Below, piece by piece: positions 48,369 to 55,990 of a DNA stretch of 64,000 bases (position 1 is the first letter of the stretch; each line of letters starts with the position of its first letter). A program made the position numbers and the translations under genes. A model generated the notes under the pieces. The model saw nothing but the letters and a program-made list of their open reading frames with translations. It ran no database searches and was not told the DNA's origin. The stretch spans positions 1 through 64,000 of the forward strand of contig NZ_JAMTCK010000020.1 of assembly GCF_024171785.1 (NCBI RefSeq). The letters are read 5' to 3'. Source of the stretch: Goodfellowiella coeruleoviolacea. Its GTDB lineage: Bacteria; Actinomycetota; Actinomycetes; Mycobacteriales; Pseudonocardiaceae.

Positions 48369-49250
48369 ATGGCTGAGCGTCCTGGTCCAACGCTGCGCCG
48401 GCGCAAGTTGGCCAAGGAGTTGATCGCCGCACGTGAAGCGGCAGGCTTGAGCGTTCGTCAGCTCGCGGCAGAAATTGGGCTCCAACATGGCACGGTCAGC
48501 AAGATCGAGAACGCGAAGCAAGCCATCCGCCCAATCAACATCAGAGCGATCGGGCGCGCCACAGGTCTCAGCAAGTCGAAGATCGACAGCCTTGTGCTGC
48601 TCGCGGCGGATGACGACACCCGGGATGACTGGCTGCTCGAATTCCGTGAGGGCATGCCGGACTGGTTCTCGTGGTTCTCGGCCTACACCACCCTGGAGCG
48701 GGACGCACAGGAGATCTGGACCTACACATCTGAACTGGTAGACGGTCTGCTCCAAACGCCTGCCTACGCTACCGAGTTGGCCCGTTGCGGCTACCCCGAC
48801 ATCAGCGAAGGTCAGTTGCAGCGTTCCGTAGAACTACGACGGGCGCGGCAATCCCTCCTTGACGAGGACGATGCTCCGCGCCTCCACCTCATTTTCAACG
48901 AGGCGGTGGTGCGTCGTCCTGTGGGCGGCTGGGAAGTGATGCGCGAACAAATCACCCATCTCATCGAGATGGCCAAGCGGCCGAACATCACTCTTCAGGT
49001 TCTGCCCTTTGAGGTCGGGGCACATCCGGGAATGAAGTCACCCTTCACGCTTCTACGTTTTCCTGAAGGCTTCGACGACATGGACTGCGTGTACCTGGAG
49101 AACGTCGTTGGCGGCGTGTGGCAGGAGCGTTCATCCGACATCGCCGAGCATGTGAGGGTCTTCCAGCACATGTCCCGGTTGGCGCTCTCCGTGGAGGACA
49201 CGGCCCAGCTTCTCTATAACCTGGTGTCCTCCGAGAGCCAGAACAAGTGA
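48369..49250 (+). CDS. XRE-family regulator with DUF5753 domain
   Basis: A 293-residue protein: Cro/C1-type HTH at about residues 15-70 (RKLAKELIAAREAAGLSVRQ, AAEIGLQHGTVSKIENAKQA), then a DUF5753 domain (FSAYTTLERDAQEIWTYTSE, GLLQTPAYATELAR and IEMAKRPNITLQVLPFEVGA). This is the WhiJ/AbaA-locus regulator type, a very large paralogous group in actinomycetes that works with DUF397 proteins in development and antibiotic control. GGAGG stands 5 bases before the ATG. The DUF397 gene follows 12 bases later. It faces the six-gene operon and probably controls it. Confidence 0.93.
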   Translation: MAERPGPTLRRRKLAKELIAAREAAGLSVRQLAAEIGLQHGTVSKIENAKQAIRPINIRAIGRATGLSKSKIDSLVLLAADDDTRDDWLLEFREGMPDWFSWFSAYTTLERDAQEIWTYTSELVDGLLQTPAYATELARCGYPDISEGQLQRSVELRRARQSLLDEDDAPRLHLIFNEAVVRRPVGGWEVMREQITHLIEMAKRPNITLQVLPFEVGAHPGMKSPFTLLRFPEGFDDMDCVYLENVVGGVWQERSSDIAEHVRVFQHMSRLALSVEDTAQLLYNLVSSESQNK

Positions 49251-49262
49251 AAGGAGCACGAC

Positions 49263-49460
49263 TTGCGCATGTCTCCGCAGGCCGTGTGGCGTAAGTCCAG
49301 CAAGAGCGGGCAGAGTGGCCAGTGCGTGGAGCTGGCTCACACCACCGACGTTGCTGGTGTTCGTGACTCGAAGAACCCCACCGGACCGGTGTTGACCTTC
49401 AGCCAAGCCGAGCTGACCAGGTTCCTCAACACCGTGAAGACCGGCCAGCTGGACGGCTGA
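49263..49460 (+). CDS. DUF397 protein
   Basis: A 65-residue DUF397 protein (WRKSSKSGQSGQCVELAHT, VAGVRDSKNPTGPVLTFSQA, EL-RFL). The start is a TTG at 49263 with AAGGAG 7 bases upstream; the ATG two codons later is too far from the ribosome site. Genetic work on the whiJ-type loci suggests that DUF397 proteins antagonise or modulate the adjacent XRE regulator. A terminator follows at 49470-49512. Confidence 0.92.
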   Translation: MRMSPQAVWRKSSKSGQSGQCVELAHTTDVAGVRDSKNPTGPVLTFSQAELTRFLNTVKTGQLDG

Positions 49461-49469
49461 ACACCGACC

Positions 49470-49512
49470 AACAGCCCCCGAGCCAGACTTGAAGTGGGCC
49501 CCGGGGGCTGTT
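49470..49512. terminator. Terminator after XRE-DUF397
   Basis: AACAGCCCCCG (49470-49480) pairs with CGGGGGCTGTT (49502-49512) across a 21-base loop. Confidence 0.75.
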
Positions 49513-49889
49513 CCGGTGTTCCTTCGACATCGCAGCCCTGCGAGGCCGCCGGCAAAGTCGGTTACCGGTCGAACAACGAGGCGGTATGGCCCCGCCCTTC
49601 ACCCACTGGCGTACGAGCAGCCGGTCCCCGAACACACCAATGCGTGCGTAGAGCTGGCGTCTACGCACCACAGCGATGAAGGCCTACATGACCTGCGGCG
49701 TTATCGGACGCAGGGCTGCGGGCAGAGCAGCCGACGTCAGGGCTGTGCTCGACAGCCTCGTCGCCTCGTTCGCCAGCCACCTCGCGGTCATCAGCCGACC
49801 ACACCACGACTGACCCGCGCCGGTCTCCGGCCCCGCGCCTGCCCGCCTTCCCACGCAGCGCGGGGCTTGTGCGGTGTTGTCCGGCCTGG
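49513..49889. other. Intergenic region ending with the methyltransferase terminator
   Basis: 377 bases with no convincing gene. GCCCCGCGC (49829-49837) pairs with GCGCGGGGC (49857-49865) and is the likely terminator of the minus-strand methyltransferase ending at 49890. CGGTGTTGTC (49871-49880) between them is shared with the 34-base repeats near 44.3 and 45.4 kb. Confidence 0.55.
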
Positions 49890-50990
49890 TCAGCCCAGTT
49901 CCACAGCTTGTGCGTCCGGTGTGATGGTGAACCGCCAGGAATCCACGGGTGGACGCCCCTGGTCGTCCCACCACCGGTACGCCGCTTCCGCCTCGTCCCA
50001 CAACCGACGTGGGCCGTGTTGCCGAACCGGCCACGGGCCAGCACCGGCATGGCGCCCGTACGAGGCCGTTGCCCATGACCCGCTCTGCGGGTCGAGCAGC
50101 CACAGCACGTGCCTTCCCCTGTCGCCGACTGGCGGCTGGTGCCGCCAGTGGCAGCCGGGTAGCCGTAGCGCGATAGTCCACAGTGGATCGAGGTGGAACA
50201 GCTCCCACGGTCGCACCCTCGTGGTGCCACTGTCCCCGTCACCGTCATCCGACGGCCAGGGAGCGATCGGGCGCCGTTGCGCGCGCAGTTCCATGAAGTC
50301 GACGTAGCACGGCACCGGCCTGCCGACCGCCGTCCTGTCCTCGCCAACCTCGAACCGCACCAGCGGTCCGGACGTCAACGTCGTGCCCAGAGGGGCGAGG
50401 ACCGCCCCACCCGGTCGGGTTTGCTCGATCCAGACATCGGGGAACTGCCCGAGCATCACGTTGGCCGTGACGATCACCCGGTCGAACGGGGCAGCGTCCG
50501 GCCAGCCGTCCGCGCCGTCCCCGGTCACCACCCGCACCGGGTGTCCCGCCGCCACCAGCCGCTTCCGGGCCTGGTCGGCCAGCACCGGATCGACCTCGAC
50601 GCTCACCACGCCGTCGGCACCGAGCCGGTGCGCGAGCAGGGCCGAGTTGTAGCCGGTGCCGGTACCGATCTCCAGAACTCGGTGGCCCTCGTGCACGTCG
50701 AGTGCGTCGAGCATGCCCGCCACCACGCTCGGCTGAGACGCCGAACAGGTGGCGTGCGCTCCCGTGTCCGGCCACACCGTGGCACCGTCGTCCCACTGCG
50801 TGATGATCGCCCGGTCTGAGCGCACTGCCCGCAGCCACCGGTCCGGCTCGGCGGCGCGATCGACAGCCACGTGCCCGTCACCGAGGTCAACCCACATCCG
50901 GTCCGGGATGAACCACTCGCGCCGCACCGCGGCGAGTGCCGGCCGCCACGCAGCCGGCACCGCTGAGCCAAGTTCGTCAACGAGAGTCAC
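49890..50990 (-). CDS. Protein-isoaspartate O-methyltransferase homologue of RiPP-maturation type
   Basis: A 366-residue PIMT-like enzyme that would methylate an Asp carboxylate of a peptide. The N-terminal 200 residues have the PIMT signatures: TCSASQPSVVAGML (the conserved Ser and Gln-Pro) and motif I RVLEIGTGTGYNSALLAHRL. The last 150 residues form the extension found in PIMT homologues of peptide-maturation clusters: WELFHLDPLWTIALRLPGC, HVLWLLDPQSGSWATASYG, QHGPRRLWDEAEAAYRWWDD and RFTITPDAQAVELG. Housekeeping PIMT is about 220 residues and lacks this. The GTG at 50990 overlaps the stop of the small peptide gene as GTGA, so the peptide is the likely substrate. No ATP-grasp or LanC-type gene is seen nearby. 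Confidence 0.85.
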   Translation of the reverse strand: MTLVDELGSAVPAAWRPALAAVRREWFIPDRMWVDLGDGHVAVDRAAEPDRWLRAVRSDRAIITQWDDGATVWPDTGAHATCSASQPSVVAGMLDALDVHEGHRVLEIGTGTGYNSALLAHRLGADGVVSVEVDPVLADQARKRLVAAGHPVRVVTGDGADGWPDAAPFDRVIVTANVMLGQFPDVWIEQTRPGGAVLAPLGTTLTSGPLVRFEVGEDRTAVGRPVPCYVDFMELRAQRRPIAPWPSDDGDGDSGTTRVRPWELFHLDPLWTIALRLPGCHWRHQPPVGDRGRHVLWLLDPQSGSWATASYGRHAGAGPWPVRQHGPRRLWDEAEAAYRWWDDQGRPPVDSWRFTITPDAQAVELG

Positions 50991-51115
50991 AGCGGGTTGT
51001 TCTCCGGGTGCCAGTCGCTCGGGTTGATGTCGCCCGGCGTCTTGCCGGTCGCCCGGTCCTCGTGGACGTCGTGCTTGTCGCCCTTCTTCTCGTCCTTCTC
51101 GTCGCCCTCGGCCAT
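50987..51115 (-). CDS. Probable RiPP precursor peptide (substrate of the PIMT homologue)
   Basis: A 42-residue, very hydrophilic peptide. The first half is a charged leader-like stretch (MAEGDEKDEKKGDKHDVHED), the second half reads RATGKTPGDINPSDWHPENN, then PL. There is no Cys, so it is not a lanthipeptide, but the Asp and Asn residues of the C-terminal half fit aspartimide formation. AAGGAG lies 7 bases before the ATG at 51115. It is followed directly by the methyltransferase gene with a GTGA overlap, the classic precursor/enzyme order. The modified residue is unknown. Confidence 0.7.
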   Translation of the reverse strand: MAEGDEKDEKKGDKHDVHEDRATGKTPGDINPSDWHPENNPL

Positions 51116-51318
51116 CGCGCTCTCCTTCCACTGCGGTTTCCCAGCACCCCGGTGTTGCGAAATGAACGTCGTCACCAGGTTCCGCTCCGGGTGCGTGGGA
51201 CTCGACGATCCCGAAGAGTAGGGCGGCCCTCGATGGTATGACCAGAAAATTTCCCGTTATTTCTCGAAATGATTTTATGGTGATCACCAGGAGAAACCGC
51301 GGGAAATACTGAGCGGTT
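51116..51318. promoter_or_regulatory. Promoter region of the peptide-methyltransferase operon
   Basis: 203 bases with a strikingly A/T-rich core (about 51238-51310). ATTTCTCGAAAT (51259-51270) is nearly palindromic and resembles ATTTCTTGAACA (52959-52970) upstream of the first gene of this locus. CGGGAAAT also occurs twice here, in opposite orientations (near 51247-51254 and 51300-51307). It is a likely binding region for the XRE regulator encoded next door. Confidence 0.55.
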
Positions 51319-52200
51319 TCAGCGCCAGTCTCCTGAATCGTCCTCAGGTGCTTCCGCGGCCAAGTCAGCCATGACACTGGTGATGATCGCCCGCGCGGCG
51401 CCGCCGTAGCTGGCGACAGCGGCCAACTGTTCGAAGATGCTGCTGTACAGCGCGATCTCCTGAGGCTGCCGCAGGTTCAGTTCGGCCGAGTAGGTCTCAA
51501 CGCGCACCAAGTCGTTGTCCAGCAACCAGAATCCGTGGCGCGGATCGGTGATGTACCGCGTGTTGAACCCGATGATGCCGAGCCGCACGTTGCGCATCGA
51601 GGAGACCGCCACAAGACGGTCGAGCTGGGCCAGCATCACGTCGACGGAGACCAGCCGGTAACGCAGTGCCGCCTCGGTGAGGATGAAGTGGAACCGCTTG
51701 TCCGGCCGGTACAGCATTTCTTGGCGCCGCATCCGAACCCGAACGGCCTCGTTGATGTCGTTGGGCACCTTGTGCACCATGACGACCTGGGCGAAGCGGG
51801 CCCGCGCGTAGTCAGGCGTCTGAACAAGGCCGGGAATGACGGTGTTCTCGAACCCTCGGTAGAGCTTTGTCTTCTCGTCGTGCCTGGCGAGCGAGCTTTG
51901 GTGCGCCCTCATGCCCGCCTTCAACAGGCGCTGCCACTCGGCGTGGTGCAGTTCGAGGGTGTGCAGCGCGGCGAGAAGGCTCCCCAACTGGGCCTCGGCG
52001 TTCGTTGCGCCGACCCAGGACCGGATGTCCTCGTCGGTCGGCGTCTGCCTGCCGTGTTCTATCTTCGAAATCTTGGAAGCCGGCCACGACAAGGACTCCG
52101 CGAGCCCCTTGCCAGAGAGGCCGGCCTGCTGGCGCAGCTCGCGGAGTCGTTTGCCGAGCGCGTCGCGCGCTTCATCGACGCTGGTGATACCGCTGTTCAT
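51319..52200 (-). CDS. XRE-family regulator with DUF5753 domain (RiPP locus)
   Basis: A 293-residue protein with HTH at about residues 12-65 (LGKRLRELRQQAGLSGKGLA, LSWPASKISKIEHGRQTPTD) and DUF5753 (YRGFENTVIPGLVQTPDYAR, RRQEMLYRPDKRFHFILTEA, MRNVRLGIIGFNTRYI). The ATG at 52200 lies inside the end of the DUF6879 gene (29-base overlap), so the two are co-translated. It is the natural regulator of the peptide/methyltransferase pair 203 bases downstream. Confidence 0.92.
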   Translation of the reverse strand: MNSGITSVDEARDALGKRLRELRQQAGLSGKGLAESLSWPASKISKIEHGRQTPTDEDIRSWVGATNAEAQLGSLLAALHTLELHHAEWQRLLKAGMRAHQSSLARHDEKTKLYRGFENTVIPGLVQTPDYARARFAQVVMVHKVPNDINEAVRVRMRRQEMLYRPDKRFHFILTEAALRYRLVSVDVMLAQLDRLVAVSSMRNVRLGIIGFNTRYITDPRHGFWLLDNDLVRVETYSAELNLRQPQEIALYSSIFEQLAAVASYGGAARAIITSVMADLAAEAPEDDSGDWR

Positions 52201-52717
52201 ACCGCAGGGCGAAGTCGTCCCGTGGGATCGCGTGGTGCCGGGCGACATCACGCCAGTAGTTGTGTTCAACGATGATTGCCGGGTCTTCGACAACTTCCGC
52301 GCCGACAAACCGGTCGTCATCACCGAAACGCATCATGACCAGCTTGCACGAGTCGAACAGCCAGTAGTCGTAGCGCGGAAGGTTCGCGGCCTCCGCCTCG
52401 TCCCGGGTGAGGTAGCGGATGTCGTCTCCGGCCTTGTTGGTGTATCCGGAGATCCACAGGCTGAACCGCGTGTAGTCGGTCAACGGAAAGCTGACCACCC
52501 GAACGCGGGAGAACAGGCGACCCGCGGCCGTGGCTTCGCGCACCAACTCCAACCAGTTCTCGTGGTACGACGCGTCCGGCTCACCCGCGACGAACTTGCG
52601 AAAGGACTCCGTCTCGCGCGGTGAGTTGTACCGGTCGCGGGTTTCCAACCGAAACGCCGTGTGCTCGAAGGTGCGGAAGAGCTGGACGAAGTCGGGGCCT
52701 GGCTTGATGAAGGTCAG
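52172..52717 (-). CDS. DUF6879-family protein, probably started at a CTG codon
   Basis: A 181-residue protein of the DUF6879 family, the regular companion of XRE-DUF5753 regulators (RYNSPRETESFRKFVAGE, then RFSLWISGYTNKAGDDIRYL and YDYWLFDSCKLVMMRFGDDD). The first ATG/GTG/TTG is a TTG at 52648, but family sequence continues in frame upstream (FVQLFRTFEHTAFR). That frame has no usual start codon before the upstream gene. A CTG at 52717 has GGAGG 7 bases before it and overlaps the upstream stop as CTGA, exactly like the ATGA/GTGA junctions elsewhere here. I therefore propose CTG as start. Its molecular role is unknown. Confidence 0.75.
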   Translation of the reverse strand: MTFIKPGPDFVQLFRTFEHTAFRLETRDRYNSPRETESFRKFVAGEPDASYHENWLELVREATAAGRLFSRVRVVSFPLTDYTRFSLWISGYTNKAGDDIRYLTRDEAEAANLPRYDYWLFDSCKLVMMRFGDDDRFVGAEVVEDPAIIVEHNYWRDVARHHAIPRDDFALRYEQRYHQRR

Positions 52718-52950
52718 CTGTCTCCCTCCTTCTGCCGGTAGCGGCGCACGTAGAACTTGAGCACCTCTTCCGGGATCTCGACCAGGGTCTCGTGATCCGG
52801 CACCGGTCCGACGTCAGCCAGCACCCGGGGATCGGTCACCTTCCACCCCTGGGCGATGTACGTCACCCGGTCTGCTCGGTCGGTGGCGAACAGCGTAGGG
52901 GAGTCGCCCTCGGTCGACTCAGGATCTTTGCCAAGAAACTGAGCGCGCAT
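52714..52950 (-). CDS. Small conserved hypothetical protein (DUF6879 partner)
   Basis: A 78-residue acidic protein (GDSPTLFATDRADRVTYIAQ, GWKVTDPRVLADVG, HETLVEIPEEVLKFYVRRY). This type regularly precedes DUF6879 genes in actinomycetes. The ATG at 52950 lies 9 bases from the ATTTCTTGAACA motif. It is the first gene of the RiPP-like locus and is overlapped by the DUF6879 start. Confidence 0.8.
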   Translation of the reverse strand: MRAQFLGKDPESTEGDSPTLFATDRADRVTYIAQGWKVTDPRVLADVGPVPDHETLVEIPEEVLKFYVRRYRQKEGDS

Positions 52951-52958
52951 TGCCCCTC

Positions 52959-52970
52959 ATTTCTTGAACA
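52959..52970. promoter_or_regulatory. Candidate XRE operator upstream of the first gene of the RiPP locus
   Basis: ATTTCTTGAACA shares ATTTCTYGAA with 51259-51270. Only two copies were found by eye, so this is tentative. Confidence 0.4.
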
Positions 52971-53129
52971 CGGCGAAATCTGCTTGCCATAGTGACGCAG
53001 AGTGGCTGGTCCGTCAACGCTCAGTCGTCGGTGCCGCTTCCCAGACTTGGGGCTGTCGGTAGTCACGTGATGACGCTCTGTGGCAATAAGGTGAGGCGCG
53101 TCCCGGAACCCGCCCGCAAGGAGGCCCCG

Positions 53130-54221
53130 GTGGACCGCCGCTCGTTCCTCACCGCCACCGCTGGTGCTGTTGTCGCCACCGGGCTGGGTGGTCCCGGCGC
53201 CGCGCACGCCGCCGCCGCGCTCGACCCGGCCGCGCTGTTGGAGCAGCGGCTGGCCACCGCCCTGCTCCACCCCACCGCTGAGACCGCCCCGGCGAGCCTT
53301 TCCGCGCTGCGGCGCCAGTTCGCCATGGCGAGCGCCGAGTTCGCCTCCTGTCAGTACCTCTCGCTCGCCGACCGGTTGCCCGTCCTGGTCACGGCCGTGG
53401 AACACACCACGCGCGAGCACGGAACGGCAGCGACGGCGGCGCTGGCCGCGCAGGTCTACCAGCTCACCGCGCGGGTGCTCGGCAAGCTCGACGTCTCGGC
53501 CGGGCTTCAGCCGATCGCGGCGGACCGTGCCGCGCGCGCCGCCGAGAACAGCGGTGACGATCTCCTCCTCGCCGCCGCCCGTGAGGTGGTCGCCTCGGCC
53601 GCGCGCCGCACCCACCACCCCGAGCAGGCACAGCGGATCAGTCTCGCGGCAGTCGAAAGCCTGCTGCACTCCGGTGTCCGCACGGCCGCGACCTGGCGCG
53701 CGGCCGGAATGCTCTACTGCGGCGCCGGATACGCCGCCGCCGTGCGGGGCGACCAGGCGCGATCCGCCGAGTTCTACCGGGAGGCCGCCGCCACCGCCGA
53801 ACGCATCGACGACGAGCCGGGCCGCACCCGCCTGCTCGCCCACGTCCGGTCACACCAGATCTCCGCGGCGCACAAGCTCGGCGACGCCGTCGCCGCGTTG
53901 GAGACCGCGCGCACCGTCCCGTTCGCGGCGCTGCCCACCACGGAACGGCAGGCCCGCTACCTCGTGGACGTCGCCCAGGCGTGGGCCATGTTCGGCAACC
54001 CCGACCGGGCCCACACCGCGCTGCTGGCCGCCGAACGCCTCGCGCCCGGCGAGGTCCGCACCCGGGGCGCGGTGCGCCGGCTCATGGGCGAGCTGTTGGC
54101 ATCCCCGCGAGCCGCGGCCATGCCCGGGATCCGCGCGCTCGCCGCCCGCGTCCACGCCACCCAAGGCAGGTCGGCGGCGGTGGACGCGAACGCCGCCGGC
54201 GGCCGGGTCACCACGACTTGA
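53130..54221 (+). CDS. Tat-exported helical-repeat protein
   Basis: A 363-residue protein. I start at the GTG at 53130 because AAGGAGG stands 5 bases upstream and the product then begins with a twin-arginine signal (MDRRSFLTATAGAVVATGLG, ending AAHA). The mature part is all-helical with TPR-like pairs (ALAAQVYQLTARVLGKLD, ARYLVDVAQAWAMFGNPDRA). It resembles the C-terminal TPR halves of actinobacterial XRE regulators but has no HTH. Its 3' end overlaps the convergent toxin gene by 14 bases. Function unknown. Confidence 0.75.
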   Translation: MDRRSFLTATAGAVVATGLGGPGAAHAAAALDPAALLEQRLATALLHPTAETAPASLSALRRQFAMASAEFASCQYLSLADRLPVLVTAVEHTTREHGTAATAALAAQVYQLTARVLGKLDVSAGLQPIAADRAARAAENSGDDLLLAAAREVVASAARRTHHPEQAQRISLAAVESLLHSGVRTAATWRAAGMLYCGAGYAAAVRGDQARSAEFYREAAATAERIDDEPGRTRLLAHVRSHQISAAHKLGDAVAALETARTVPFAALPTTERQARYLVDVAQAWAMFGNPDRAHTALLAAERLAPGEVRTRGAVRRLMGELLASPRAAAMPGIRALAARVHATQGRSAAVDANAAGGRVTTT

Positions 54222-55320
54222 CCTGCGGGGCCTTCTTGCGCTCCATCTCCTGGATGGTCCGGTCGACCTCCTGCTGGAACTGCTCCTTGGTGAGGTTCGG
54301 CCCGTACTTCTCGTACAGCTCGATGCCCAGTCGCACGGTCATCTTGTCGCCCTCGTCGGTCCGGCCGACCCCGGGGATGTCCATGGTCGCGGCCCGCTCC
54401 AGCAGTTCCGACGGGAACCCGGCGGAGCGGCCCACGTATCCGTAGTGGATGTTGGACCAGATGTCGTAGGAGACCTTCTTGTTCTGGCCGGGGACCTTGA
54501 GGTCGTACTCGTTCTTGGTCTCCATGCCGTAGCGGTCCTCAAGGATGGGCTTGTGGTCCCAGGGGCCGTTGCTCTTGACCTTGTCGTACCACTCCTTGAT
54601 CGCCTGCGCCTTCTCGATGGGGTTCCAGCTGTCCCACTTCTCGCGCATCTCGGCGATGTCCTTGGAGTTCATGTTCTTGATCATCTCGTTGAAGATGTAG
54701 TTCTGCGCGTCGGCGAAGTTGTTCTCGCTGCCCGCCTGCCACGCCTGGGCCAGCGTGGTGTGCTTGGGGGCCACGAAGTTGTGCTGCTGGCCGCCCAGGT
54801 TCACGTGCAGCGCCCACGCCGCGGTGTCGTCGGCCTCGGTGGCGTTGGCCCTGGCCCGTTCGATGCGCTTGGCCATGACCGCGATGGCCTGCTTGGCGTC
54901 CGCCACCGCCTCGTCGAAACTGCCCTTGCCGCGCCAGGTGCTCTGGTCGTCCTCCCGCACCTCCTGCTTCAGCGTGACCTTGCCGGCGCTGTCGACCTGG
55001 AGCCCCTGGGCCGGCGCGTCCTGCCCGGCGATGCGGTGCAGTTCGTCGCGCTGGGTGCGGAACCGGTCGTGCGCCTCGCTGAGGATGTCCCGGATGCCCG
55101 TGGCCTCCTTGACCGCGTCCTCGAACTCCTTGCCGGTCTTGTCGATGAACTCGGTCGCGGCCTTGGCGTCCTTGCCGGTCCAGCCGGACAACGGCCCCCG
55201 CACCGAGTCGCGCAGCTCACCGCCGAGCGGCTGGAGCTTGCCGATCATCTCGGTCCACTCGTCCACAGCGGACTTCAGCTGATCCACCGGAGCGTTGTAC
55301 AGGTTGTCGTAGCTGAGCAC
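54208..55320 (-). CDS. Type VII-secretion-type toxin with polymorphic toxin type 44 domain
   Basis: A 370-residue protein. The N-terminal 100 residues have the WXG100-like helical hairpin (DQLKSAVDEWTEMIGKLQPL, GPLSGWTGKDAKAATEFIDK). A linker follows, then the C-terminal toxin region with KVSYDIWSNIHYGYVGRSAG and FPSELLERAATMDIPGVGRT and a final MTVRLGIELYEKYG. The HYGYVGR signature is that of the Ntox44 family, predicted to be a nuclease. The GTG at 55320 follows the helical partner gene by 22 bases. No immunity gene follows: the next gene is convergent and overlaps the stop. Confidence 0.8.
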   Translation of the reverse strand: MLSYDNLYNAPVDQLKSAVDEWTEMIGKLQPLGGELRDSVRGPLSGWTGKDAKAATEFIDKTGKEFEDAVKEATGIRDILSEAHDRFRTQRDELHRIAGQDAPAQGLQVDSAGKVTLKQEVREDDQSTWRGKGSFDEAVADAKQAIAVMAKRIERARANATEADDTAAWALHVNLGGQQHNFVAPKHTTLAQAWQAGSENNFADAQNYIFNEMIKNMNSKDIAEMREKWDSWNPIEKAQAIKEWYDKVKSNGPWDHKPILEDRYGMETKNEYDLKVPGQNKKVSYDIWSNIHYGYVGRSAGFPSELLERAATMDIPGVGRTDEGDKMTVRLGIELYEKYGPNLTKEQFQQEVDRTIQEMERKKAPQVKSW

Positions 55321-55342
55321 GGTCGTTCCCCCAGTTTTCCCG

Positions 55343-55786
55343 CTAGTTGAAGCTCTGGCTGATCTGGCTCATGGACATCTCGTTGGCGTCCTCGGTGAGC
55401 TGGTGTCCCTCGGCGTTGGCCGCCAGCGACTCCTCGATCTTGTGGCACGCCTGGGCCAGCGTGGTCACCTGCTGGTACCACAGGTCCGCGGTGTTCTTCA
55501 GCGCCTTGCCCAGCTGGAAGTTCTCCGCGCTCAGCGCGCTGGCCGCGGTGTTGTTCGCGTCGTCGACCAGCCGACCGTCCTTGTTGACCCGGTCCAGCAG
55601 CTCACCGGCCGCGCTGGAGCCGCGCCGCAGGGCGGCGGGATCAACGGTGATGCCCCCGGAACCACCGTTGCCACCGCCACCACCGCCGCCCGCGCTCATC
55701 GGCGCGGTCGCGTCCGCCGCGCCGGTGGGCGGGCGCTCACCGTTGTGCCGCCACGGATTCAGCGCCTGATCGATCGAGTTCCCCAT
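55343..55786 (-). CDS. WXG100-like partner of the type VII toxin
   Basis: A 147-residue protein with a Gly-rich linker (about residues 29-40) and a helical C-terminal domain (LDRVNKDGRLVDDANNTAAS, then DLWYQQVTTLAQACHKIEES). It has the size and helical-pair layout of ESX-type partner proteins but no strict WXG motif. I start at the ATG at 55786 (AAGGGG upstream); longer frames to 55987 lack sense. It is co-transcribed with the toxin gene. Confidence 0.7.
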   Translation of the reverse strand: MGNSIDQALNPWRHNGERPPTGAADATAPMSAGGGGGGGNGGSGGITVDPAALRRGSSAAGELLDRVNKDGRLVDDANNTAASALSAENFQLGKALKNTADLWYQQVTTLAQACHKIEESLAANAEGHQLTEDANEMSMSQISQSFN

Positions 55787-55990
55787 GACCAACCCCTTGT
55801 CCGCCCGTAACCCCCGGGGCCTGCTGTTCGGCGCAGAATAATCCGGTTCGGCGGGGTCCGCGTCCAGCAACAGAAGGATGTTGGCGTCTGCCAGGTGGAG
55901 TAGGCCCGAGGCCGGGGGTAAACCTGTGGGGTAGGTGACGGCCACGACCGGATCCGGACCACGGCGGCCAACGGCGCGGCCGCTCACGGC
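55787..55990. other. Promoter region of the type VII toxin pair
   Basis: 204 bases, no gene seen. It lies between the MFS stop and the partner gene start, both on the minus strand. Confidence 0.4.

Noticed and set aside
49489-50347. Frames on both strands overlapping the PIMT 3' end and its terminator
   Set aside because: They are Arg/Gly-rich, cross the terminator hairpins and the PIMT coding region, and show no family features.
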